From ATZT02 sp964639395 (GTDB taxonomy: Bacteria; Actinomycetota; Actinomycetes; S36-B12; UBA5976), in contig CAZXCT010000036.1 of NCBI GenBank assembly GCA_964639395.1, forward strand, positions 1 to 12,222: a DNA stretch of 12,222 nt. The letters are read 5' to 3'. Shown piece by piece: positions 1 through 5,064 of the stretch. Numbering within the stretch: the first letter of the stretch is position 1; every line of letters begins with the position of its first letter. The notes under the pieces were generated by a model. The model worked only from the letters and a program-made list of their open reading frames with translations, had not been told where the DNA came from and made no database searches. Position numbers and translations under genes: made by a program.

Positions 1-127
1 TGGCTGCCCGGTCGGCCATTTCTAAACCTAATTGCGATAGGTAAAAATTGGGCAGACGCCCATAAAGTACTTTGCTCGGGTTATCAACTTCACCATGTCT
101 TAATAAGTGAACAATTGTTTCGGTCAT
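1..127 (-). CDS. Histidine phosphatase family protein (phosphoglycerate mutase-like), 5' part only
   Basis: Only the first 42 codons are present; the gene runs off the left edge of the window. The translation begins MTETIVHLLRHGEVDNPS, and the LLRHGE segment at residues 8-13 is the RHG phosphohistidine motif of the histidine phosphatase superfamily, with the catalytic histidine at about residue 11. LYGRLPNFYLSQLG follows, typical of small phosphoglycerate mutase-like phosphatases. The ATG lies 8 bases after the hemD stop codon and has no clear Shine-Dalgarno sequence, so it is probably translated by coupling to hemD. A member of this family follows hemL in many actinobacterial heme clusters, so its place after hemD matches that synteny. 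The substrate cannot be told from the sequence: family members act on phosphosugars, phosphoproteins or nucleotides. The family call is solid; the specific function is unknown. Confidence 0.85.
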   Translation of the reverse strand, partial: MTETIVHLLRHGEVDNPSKVLYGRLPNFYLSQLGLEMADRAA

Positions 128-135
128 GTCAATAT

Positions 136-1725
136 TTAGTATCGGCGACGCAAGGCATTACGACGCTTAGAGGGACGCCAAGAGGTTTCGCCTTTTTCTG
201 TGGCTGACTCTTTTAATTTTTCGCCGAACTCTGCTAGCGCTTCGATTAGCACTGTCATGTCAGGCTCATCCGCCTGCACTCCGACAACTAATCCATGTTC
301 TACTGCAGCTTGTGCGGTAGCCGGGCCAATTACTGCAATCACAGTTGTTGGATGCGGCTTGCCAGCGATACCAACTAAATTTCGTACGGTGCTGGCAGAG
401 GTAAATAGCACTGCATCAAAGCCACCAGTTTTAATTGCTTCTCGAATTTCTGCGGCTGGTGGAGCGGCACGTACCGTTCTGAATGCTGTTATATCTTCAA
501 CTTCCCAGCCCTTTTTAATCATGCCCTCAGCCAACGACTCAACTGCAATGTCAGCTCTTGGTAAAAATACTCGATTGATTGGATCAAATACTTGATCAAA
601 AGTTGGCCACACTTCTAATAGATCGTCAGAACTATTTGACTTCTCAGGTATTAAATCAGGATTAACACCAAATTCAACTAATGCTTCAACTGTTTTTTCA
701 CCAATCGCAGCAACTTTAATCCCTGAAAAAGCGCGCGCATCTAATCCGTATTCTGCTAATTTTTCTTTTACCGCTCTAACGGCATTAGTGCTTGTGAAGG
801 CAACCCATTGGTAGCGACCAGAAACTAATCCATTTACGGCACGCTCCATTTGCTGTGGTGTTCTTGGAGGCTCAACTGAAATAGTTGGAACATCAATTGT
901 TACTGCGCCGTAGCGAGTTAATTCTCTAGCGGCACGACCAGCATCATCTTTAGTGCGAGGTACTAATACCTTCCAGCCAAATAGTGGCTTGCTTTCATAC
1001 CAAGAATATTTACTGCGGTGGCCTACTGAATCACCAATAATTACGAGTCCTGGGCCTGATTGTCTGGCTGCCTTTGCGTCCGTGCTCATTCGATCCAAAG
1101 TCGAAACAACACTTCTTTGTTCTACCGTTGCACCATCGCGTGTAACGATCATCGGGGTTTCACCGTCACGACCTCGTGCCACGAGATTGTTTGCAATCTG
1201 CCCGGCTTTATCGGTGGCATTTAAAATCACTAAAGTTATTTTTGGATCCAAATGCTCAGACCAATCAATTGGATGCATCGCATCTAAAATTCTTACTTCT
1301 TTGCTCTTTCCGGTGAATAGCGAAACACCCGCATGCGCTGGGGTAGAGCTTATACTCGAAAGCCCCGGGATATATTCAAATTCAATTTTAGCTTTGTTGA
1401 GGGCAGATATTTCTTTTGATAAAGCATCGACCAACATTGGATCATCTGCACATAACCTAACTACTGACTTACCTTCTTTAGCTGGATCAATTGCAAACTT
1501 AATTTTTAAATCTCCACTCATTGGCAAATCTTCATCAATGGTGGTGCTAATGACTTCTGCTTGTGGCGCTAGGTATCTTGCAAAATCCTCTAAGTACTCA
1601 TCTGCAATTACTAAATCTGCATTCTTTAAGGCGTTAATAGAGCGCAATGGTAGTAAGTCAGGCTCGGCAGGCCCGGCTGCAATAAATACAACTGGGTTCA
1701 ACGCTGATCTTTTCTTTGCCGTCAC
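136..1725 (-). CDS. hemD: Fused uroporphyrinogen-III C-methyltransferase-like / uroporphyrinogen-III synthase
   Basis: This 529-residue protein has two domains. Residues about 10-245 resemble a SAM-dependent tetrapyrrole methylase (SUMT/CobA fold): AAGPAEPDLLP at 16-26, VVRLCADDP at 88-96, then PGLSS and PAHAGVSL segments. Residues from about 250 form the HemD domain, starting GWKVLVPRTKDDAG, with the FTSTNAV and FTSAST segments typical of uroporphyrinogen-III synthase. HemD closes hydroxymethylbilane to uroporphyrinogen III in the cytosol, for heme, siroheme or cobalamin. The fusion is common in Actinobacteria. The methylase motifs depart from the usual GPGDPELLT and GGDP patterns, so methylation activity is doubtful. 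The protein ends in a short basic tail (RRNALRRRY). The start is GTG with an AGGAG ribosome site 9 bases upstream, overlapping the rex stop codon; the rex-hemD gap is 12 bases. hemA and hemC, which usually lie between rex and hemD, are absent. The synthase call is firm. Confidence 0.9.
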   Translation of the reverse strand: MTAKKRSALNPVVFIAAGPAEPDLLPLRSINALKNADLVIADEYLEDFARYLAPQAEVISTTIDEDLPMSGDLKIKFAIDPAKEGKSVVRLCADDPMLVDALSKEISALNKAKIEFEYIPGLSSISSTPAHAGVSLFTGKSKEVRILDAMHPIDWSEHLDPKITLVILNATDKAGQIANNLVARGRDGETPMIVTRDGATVEQRSVVSTLDRMSTDAKAARQSGPGLVIIGDSVGHRSKYSWYESKPLFGWKVLVPRTKDDAGRAARELTRYGAVTIDVPTISVEPPRTPQQMERAVNGLVSGRYQWVAFTSTNAVRAVKEKLAEYGLDARAFSGIKVAAIGEKTVEALVEFGVNPDLIPEKSNSSDDLLEVWPTFDQVFDPINRVFLPRADIAVESLAEGMIKKGWEVEDITAFRTVRAAPPAAEIREAIKTGGFDAVLFTSASTVRNLVGIAGKPHPTTVIAVIGPATAQAAVEHGLVVGVQADEPDMTVLIEALAEFGEKLKESATEKGETSWRPSKRRNALRRRY

Positions 1726-1737
1726 TTAGTTTTTCTC

Positions 1738-2418
1738 CTATGCCGTTTTTGCTTCGTTTTTCTTTTGTTCATGAAATGCCAAAATTTGTAGTTCACTTGC
1801 CAAGTCAACCCGTCTTATGTCAACGCCGATCGGAGTTGTTAGATGTGTTGGGGCAAAATTTAAAATACTGGTTACGCCAGCGCTCACTAAATCATCACAA
1901 ACCTGCTGGGCGACTTCTGCTGGTACTGCGATGACACCTAATTTGGCTTTTAATTGTTTAACAGTTTTTGATATCTCTTTAGCAGAAAATACTTCAACGT
2001 CAGTTACACCGGTTTTTATTTTTGACCCGATAAGTTTTGGGTCGTGGTCAAATAATCCGACAATTTTAAATCCGCGGGAGCCAAACCCACCGTAACGGGC
2101 TAACGCGCGACCGAGGTTTCCCAGGCCCACAATCACAACTGACCAATCGTTATTTAGTCCCATTTCGCGAGCAATCTGAAATCTCAGATACTCAACTTCA
2201 TAACCCACCCCGCGAGTTCCGTAGGTGCCTAGGTGCGACAAATCTTTTCTTAATTTTGCGCTAGTGACGCCAGTGATTTCAGCTAATTCTTCGCTAGAAA
2301 CTCCCCGCTCGCCGCGGTCAAATAATTGAGACAAAGCTCGGTAATAAATTGGTAATCGGGCGATAGTGGCTTGAGGGATCTTCCCGCGCTTTAGCGAAGT
2401 GGTACTAGTAACCGACAA
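1738..2418 (-). CDS. rex: Redox-sensing transcriptional repressor Rex
   Basis: Rex is a dimeric repressor that binds DNA when NAD+ predominates and lets go when NADH rises, controlling respiration and fermentation genes. The 226-residue protein has an N-terminal winged helix (about residues 15-80, with SSEELAEITGVTSAKLRKD and LGTYGTRGVGY) and a Rossmann domain with VVIVGLGNLGRALARYGGF, its GxGxxG at 98-103. The C-terminal swapped helix SELQILAFHEQ is characteristic of actinobacterial Rex. Length and motifs match the family throughout. The start is TTG, chosen because no ATG or GTG lies in frame between it and the upstream TAG, and the N-terminus then aligns with known Rex proteins; an AGGT lies about 10 bases upstream. 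The gene heads a rex-hemD-phosphatase unit, and a Rex-operator-like palindrome lies 48 bases upstream, pointing to autoregulation. Confidence 0.95.
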   Translation of the reverse strand: MSVTSTTSLKRGKIPQATIARLPIYYRALSQLFDRGERGVSSEELAEITGVTSAKLRKDLSHLGTYGTRGVGYEVEYLRFQIAREMGLNNDWSVVIVGLGNLGRALARYGGFGSRGFKIVGLFDHDPKLIGSKIKTGVTDVEVFSAKEISKTVKQLKAKLGVIAVPAEVAQQVCDDLVSAGVTSILNFAPTHLTTPIGVDIRRVDLASELQILAFHEQKKNEAKTA

Positions 2419-2454
2419 CTTGTTATCTACCTATTTCATGTGGGTGAGGTTCAT

Positions 2455-2485
2455 ACTTTAGAGATTTGTGAAGAAAAGTACAAAT
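2455..2485 (-). promoter_or_regulatory. Putative rex promoter with overlapping Rex operator (ROP-like palindrome)
   Basis: Read on the minus strand, TTGTAC (2478-2483), a 17-base spacer and TAAAGT (2455-2460) form a plausible -35/-10 pair, which would start transcription about 30 bases before rex. The 18-base segment TTGTACTTTTCTTCACAA (2466-2483) overlaps the -35 and most of the spacer. It fits the Rex consensus TTGTGAA-N4-TTCACAA: one half is perfect and the other matches at 4 of 7 positions. ATTTGT and ACAAAT at its outer edges (2464-2469 and 2480-2485) form a perfect inverted repeat. Rex is known to repress its own promoter in Actinobacteria, so autoregulation is the natural reading. The motif match is seen in the sequence; binding is inferred. 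Confidence 0.6.
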
Positions 2486-2494
2486 CGCCTTTAT

Positions 2495-2731
2495 TTACTT
2501 GGTTAATGCAGCGCGTAATTTAGCCGGATCGACCTCAAATGAAGCGTGCTGCTTGCCGTCAATCAAAACTACTGGGATCTCTTCTTGATACTTGCGTGCT
2601 AATTCTGGATTGTCATGAAGATATTCTTTCTCGAAAGTGAGGCCCAGCTCTGAACAAACCTGATTTAAAACCTGCTCTGCATTATCACAAAGATGGCAAC
2701 CAATCTTGGTAACCAATAAAACTTGAGGCAA
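2495..2731 (-). CDS. Small glutaredoxin-like protein with CxxC redox motif
   Basis: A 78-residue protein with the beginning of a thioredoxin/glutaredoxin fold: a first strand VLLVTKIG, then the redox motif CHLC (about residues 12-15), then PVVLIDGK, which contains the cis-proline preceding strand three, and a short C-terminal helix. It fits the small glutaredoxin-like family (DUF836 type) commonly found next to rex and hemA in Actinobacteria. It probably acts as a cytosolic thiol-disulfide reductant, but its partner is unknown. The likely start is TTG, 5 bases after the bS22 stop codon. A GTAGGG lies only 3 bases before it, short for a Shine-Dalgarno sequence, and no ATG or GTG is available upstream in frame, so translation may be coupled to bS22. 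The exact start is the least certain part. Confidence 0.82.
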   Translation of the reverse strand: MPQVLLVTKIGCHLCDNAEQVLNQVCSELGLTFEKEYLHDNPELARKYQEEIPVVLIDGKQHASFEVDPAKLRAALTK

Positions 2732-2736
2732 CAGCC

Positions 2737-2832
2737 CTACTTCTTGCGTCGCGAAACTCGAGTTTTGCGTAGCAATTTACGGTGCTTCTTCTTTGCCATC
2801 CGCTTGCGACGCTTCTTAATTACTGAACCCAC
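2737..2832 (-). CDS. Small ribosomal subunit protein bS22 (31 residues)
   Basis: A very short basic protein that ORF callers often miss: GSVIKKRRKRMAKKKHRK after the start, then LLRKTRVSRRKK and a TAG stop. About half the residues are Lys or Arg. The KKRRKRMAKKKHRKLLRKTR pattern is the signature of the actinobacterial bS22 protein (an AURKAIN-like tail), seen as an extra 30S subunit protein in mycobacterial ribosomes. The start is GTG with a good AGAAGG ribosome site 7 bases upstream. In Actinobacteria this gene commonly sits between the excisionase-like gene and the glutaredoxin/hem genes downstream of proC, exactly as here. It lies 5 bases upstream of the glutaredoxin-like gene, so the two are probably co-transcribed. 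Confidence 0.92.
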   Translation of the reverse strand: MGSVIKKRRKRMAKKKHRKLLRKTRVSRRKK

Positions 2833-2887
2833 AAATTTGCCTTCTCTTTTTTTTGTTTACTACTACTTTCAAATGCTACCTAAATGC

Positions 2888-2921
2888 TTACGACGCCTGA
2901 CCAATTGGTGAGGCGTCGTAA
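2888..2921 (-). terminator. Strong hairpin between the BldC-like gene and bS22; possible terminator or attenuator
   Basis: TTACGACGCCT (2888-2898) and AGGCGTCGTAA (2911-2921) form a perfect 11-bp stem. The 12-base loop contains a further CCAATTGG palindrome, so the stem can extend past one G-G mismatch. On the minus strand, where the flanking genes are read, only GCATTT follows, a poor U-tract. The hairpin may therefore be a weak terminator, an attenuator or an mRNA stabiliser rather than a full stop. It is the only sizeable structure in the 109-base gap. Confidence 0.4.
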
Positions 2922-2941
2922 AACGACTATTGGCTTGGGGA

Positions 2942-3151
2942 CTAGCCGGCTTCGACGAATGATTCGCGTAAGTAATCTCCAACTGCATGTTCCGGAACAC
3001 GGAACGAACGGCCTACGCGCACTGCGGGCAAAGTGCCAGAGTGAACCAGACGGTAAACAGTCATTTTTGAGACTCTCATGCTTGTTGCAACTTCTGCAAC
3101 AGTGAGGAATCGAACTTCGCCCAAGGGTCGTTCTGAATTTGCGGCCATCAT
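2942..3151 (-). CDS. BldC/excisionase-family small DNA-binding protein (MerR-like winged HTH)
   Basis: A protein of 69 residues from the chosen ATG, almost entirely a MerR-type helix-turn-helix: FLTVAEVATSMRVSKMTVYR, then LVHSGTLPAVRVGRSFRVP and a short helix ending DYLRESFVEAG. This pattern defines the excisionase/BldC family; the close actinobacterial relatives downstream of proC are not phage excisionases but small chromosomal regulators or nucleoid-associated proteins. Two adjacent ATGs (3151 and 3148) follow a GGAGAGAGG ribosome site. A longer version from TTG at 3211 is possible, since it has GGAGGAGG 9 bases upstream, but its extra 20 residues look unlike the family. The gene lies downstream of proC and upstream of bS22, the usual actinobacterial order. 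Its DNA targets are unknown. Confidence 0.9.
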   Translation of the reverse strand: MMAANSERPLGEVRFLTVAEVATSMRVSKMTVYRLVHSGTLPAVRVGRSFRVPEHAVGDYLRESFVEAG

Positions 3152-3286
3152 TACCTCTCTCCGAACACAAACTGCGATGGCTTCCCCTCCGCCGCTTTTG
3201 TGCTCGAGCAAAACTTAGTACCTCCTCCACCCCTTTGGCTAGTGGGGTAGCCCTTGACTAAATCGAAACTTGAGACTAGAGAGAAA
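3152..3286 (-). promoter_or_regulatory. Leader region between proC and the BldC-like gene
   Basis: Read on the minus strand, this 135-base gap holds three purine-rich, Shine-Dalgarno-like stretches: GGAGGAGG (3221-3228), GGAGGGG (3184-3190) and GGAGAGAGG (3154-3162). Just upstream are two overlapping, mutually exclusive small hairpins: ACCCC/GGGGT (3229-3233 with 3244-3248) and GGCTA/TAGCC (3237-3241 with 3248-3252). No convincing promoter was seen. It could be a translated or structured leader, or contain a weak terminator of proC. No function is claimed. Confidence 0.3.
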
Positions 3287-4084
3287 TTAGCCTTCATTAA
3301 GTTCTTTAGCGCGTGCGATTGCCGCCTTTAATGCCGCTAAAAACTCATTTGCTGTTTGATTTTGCTCTAAAGATTCGATGGCGGCTTGCGTAGTTCCCTT
3401 CGGGGAGGTTACGCGTGCTCGCAAAGTTGCACTTGAGTCATTGCTGTGGTCCATCAAAAGTGCAGATCCAATAAATGTCTCACGCACTAGTTGTGAAGCC
3501 ACTGCTTCGTCCAGCCCTAGTTCGGTTGCGGCCTTAGTTAAAGTTTCAACTAACCAATAAAAGTACGCCGGCCCCGAGCCACTAGCTGCGGCAACTACGT
3601 CAATTAATTTTTCATCAACTACTACACAACTACCAACCGCCGAAAGTAATTTATTTGCCACCGCTAATTGTGAGGGTGAGCAGGTTTCTGCTGCCGCTAA
3701 CCCAGTCATGCCCCGCAAAACTAATGCTGGAGTGTTTGGCATTGCGCGTACTACCGGATTATCAGTTGCTAATTGCGCTTGAATGAACTTGGTGGTCACG
3801 CCAACTGCGATTGAAATTACTAATGCGCCGGGCTTAATTACTTTGCCTAGTTCATTTAATACTTGCTTAATTGACTGAGGCTTGACCCCCACAAGCACTA
3901 CATCTGACTCACTTACTTGCGCAATTGAGTCAGTTACGCTCGCTGGGTAGGTTTCACGTAGGTAGCTAATTCTTTCTTGCAGTTGTTCTACGATCAGCAA
4001 ATCTGCTGCGGCAACAGCCCCCGCCAGCCAGCCTTTTACGATGGCTTCCCCCATCGCGCCGCATCCAATAATTGAAATTTTCAT
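3287..4084 (-). CDS. proC: Pyrroline-5-carboxylate reductase
   Basis: This enzyme reduces 1-pyrroline-5-carboxylate to proline with NAD(P)H, the last step of proline biosynthesis, in the cytosol. From the chosen start it is 265 residues, normal for the family. The N-terminus MKISIIGCGAMGEAIVKGW carries the Rossmann GxGxxG-type loop at 7-12. VGVKPQ, RAMPNTPALV and GSGPAYFYWLVE are conserved blocks. Residues about 221-241 (LRARVTSPKGTTQAAIESLE) match the P5C reductase signature. An in-frame upstream start would add 24 residues unlike the family; the ATG at 4084 is preferred because it overlaps the TGA of the upstream proline dehydrogenase as ATGA, implying coupled translation. Sharing an operon with the opposing enzyme is notable. 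Confidence 0.95.
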   Translation of the reverse strand: MKISIIGCGAMGEAIVKGWLAGAVAAADLLIVEQLQERISYLRETYPASVTDSIAQVSESDVVLVGVKPQSIKQVLNELGKVIKPGALVISIAVGVTTKFIQAQLATDNPVVRAMPNTPALVLRGMTGLAAAETCSPSQLAVANKLLSAVGSCVVVDEKLIDVVAAASGSGPAYFYWLVETLTKAATELGLDEAVASQLVRETFIGSALLMDHSNDSSATLRARVTSPKGTTQAAIESLEQNQTANEFLAALKAAIARAKELNEG

Positions 4085-4983
4085 AGATACGACTTCACAG
4101 TTTGAAATAATGACTCTGGGGCATGAGTAATTCGTCTCATTAAATATGGATACCAATCTGGCCCGAAAGGCAAATACACCCGCACCTTTTCGTCAAAATT
4201 CAACAAGCGTTTGTGGTTTCTAGTTGGCATTCCAAAAGTAACTTGATATTCAACCGTTCCAGCATCTCTTTGAATATCTGCTGCCAAATAGCCAGCAATT
4301 TCTATTAGTCGCGAATCATGAGTTGCCACAATCACTTTTGCTTCACCTTGTAATAAAACTTTCAAGCATTTGACATATGAGCGGTCAATTTCGATTAACT
4401 TTTGATACCCACGCCAATCGGGGGTTTTATAGGTACCGCGCGTTAGTCTTACTCGCACTTGTTTAGTGTTAAGTTGTGCCGCTTGCTCAGCCGCATTTCT
4501 CAATTCACTCAAAATAGTAAATCCGCACCCGGGATACTCCGCGTTCATAGTTTTCGTCAAATCAAAAATCCAGTCGGCGTCATCACCGTCATCTACTTCA
4601 ATAATTACGGCAATTGCTAATTCTTTTGCGCTGGTGACGATACGGTAGATATGAGCACTGGCTGTTTCTTTCTCACCCAACTGTGAAGGGCGAATCGATA
4701 CTTCAACTTTCTGATTTAAGCCCATTTGATCAATTTGAGCGAGCAGCTCAAGATATATCGATAAATTCTTTTGTGCGGTAGTGGCCGCTGTTGCCTTCGG
4801 CGCCAGATATGCCACCGCCACCAAATACTGGTCTTGTAGCAAATTCTTACTTACTTTCACCACATCTTCCACGCTTTCGCCAGCGACATATCGCTTGGCA
4901 AAGTTTTTCACGAAGTCGTTTGCCTCTAGCGGCTTGCGTAGAAATTCCGCTTCGGTACTTTGCATGAATGTGCGTCTGTTCAC
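4081..4983 (-). CDS. Proline dehydrogenase (monofunctional, FAD-dependent)
   Basis: It oxidises proline to 1-pyrroline-5-carboxylate, passing electrons via FAD to the quinone pool, usually at the inner face of the membrane. The 300-residue length matches monofunctional actinobacterial PutB/PRODH enzymes. Visible blocks of the TIM-barrel family are VRVRLTRGTYK (about residues 196-206), VIVATHDSRLIE, VEYQVTFGMP and the C-terminal VRVYLPFGPDWYPYLMRR, ending in the conserved Arg pair at about 283-284 that binds the substrate carboxylate. No P5C dehydrogenase domain or gene is present here. The GTG start is chosen because a TAACCT hexamer ends exactly 6 bases before it, a leaderless arrangement; ATG at codon 7 is the alternative. 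The stop codon overlaps the proC start. Confidence 0.9.
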   Translation of the reverse strand: MNRRTFMQSTEAEFLRKPLEANDFVKNFAKRYVAGESVEDVVKVSKNLLQDQYLVAVAYLAPKATAATTAQKNLSIYLELLAQIDQMGLNQKVEVSIRPSQLGEKETASAHIYRIVTSAKELAIAVIIEVDDGDDADWIFDLTKTMNAEYPGCGFTILSELRNAAEQAAQLNTKQVRVRLTRGTYKTPDWRGYQKLIEIDRSYVKCLKVLLQGEAKVIVATHDSRLIEIAGYLAADIQRDAGTVEYQVTFGMPTRNHKRLLNFDEKVRVYLPFGPDWYPYLMRRITHAPESLFQTVKSYL

Positions 4984-4989
4984 ACCACT

Positions 4990-4995
4990 AGGTTA
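4990..4995 (-). promoter_or_regulatory. Candidate -10 element for leaderless proline dehydrogenase mRNA
   Basis: TAACCT on the minus strand fits the actinobacterial TANNNT -10 pattern and ends 6 bases before the GTG start, so transcription would begin at or next to the start codon. No AGGAG-like site is seen. No clear -35 was found. Confidence 0.45.
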
Positions 4996-5030
4996 AGACT
5001 TCACAATTTCACTTAATCAGGCGCGGGTGA

Positions 5031-5042
5031 GAAGCGCGCTTC
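5031..5042. repeat. 12-bp perfect palindrome in the divergent intergenic region
   Basis: GAAGCGCGCTTC is a perfect palindrome near the middle of the 81-base gap between the divergent proline dehydrogenase and Cys-rich protein genes. It lies upstream of both candidate -10 elements and could be a regulator site for either gene. CCACTAG also occurs twice in the gap (4985-4991 and 5049-5055). A chance occurrence cannot be excluded. Confidence 0.35.
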
Positions 5043-5051
5043 GTAGGCCAC

Positions 5052-5057
5052 TAGATT
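5052..5057 (+). promoter_or_regulatory. Candidate -10 element for the Cys-rich protein gene
   Basis: TAGATT fits TANNNT and ends 7 bases before the ATG at 5065, compatible with a leaderless or nearly leaderless transcript. A GGA lies just before the start but is too close for a normal Shine-Dalgarno site. No good -35 is seen. Confidence 0.4.
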
Positions 5058-5064
5058 TGGACAT

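Noticed and set aside
953..1729. 258-codon open frame on the plus strand opposite hemD
   Set aside because: It lies wholly within the hemD gene, which has clear domain motifs; the translation shows no recognisable family and looks like an antisense shadow.
2942..3151. Excisionase annotation as evidence of a prophage or integrative element
   Set aside because: No integrase, attachment repeats or phage genes are present, and this family member has a fixed chromosomal place downstream of proC in Actinobacteria.
2880..3230. 116-codon minus-strand frame overlapping the BldC-like gene
   Set aside because: It is a different frame of the same strand with Arg/Ser-rich, low-information sequence, while the overlapping frame has an unmistakable HTH motif.
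3254..3282. TTGACT with a downstream TAGAGA on the plus strand, resembling a promoter
   Set aside because: It points into the antisense strand of proC with no gene to drive and the -10 is poor.
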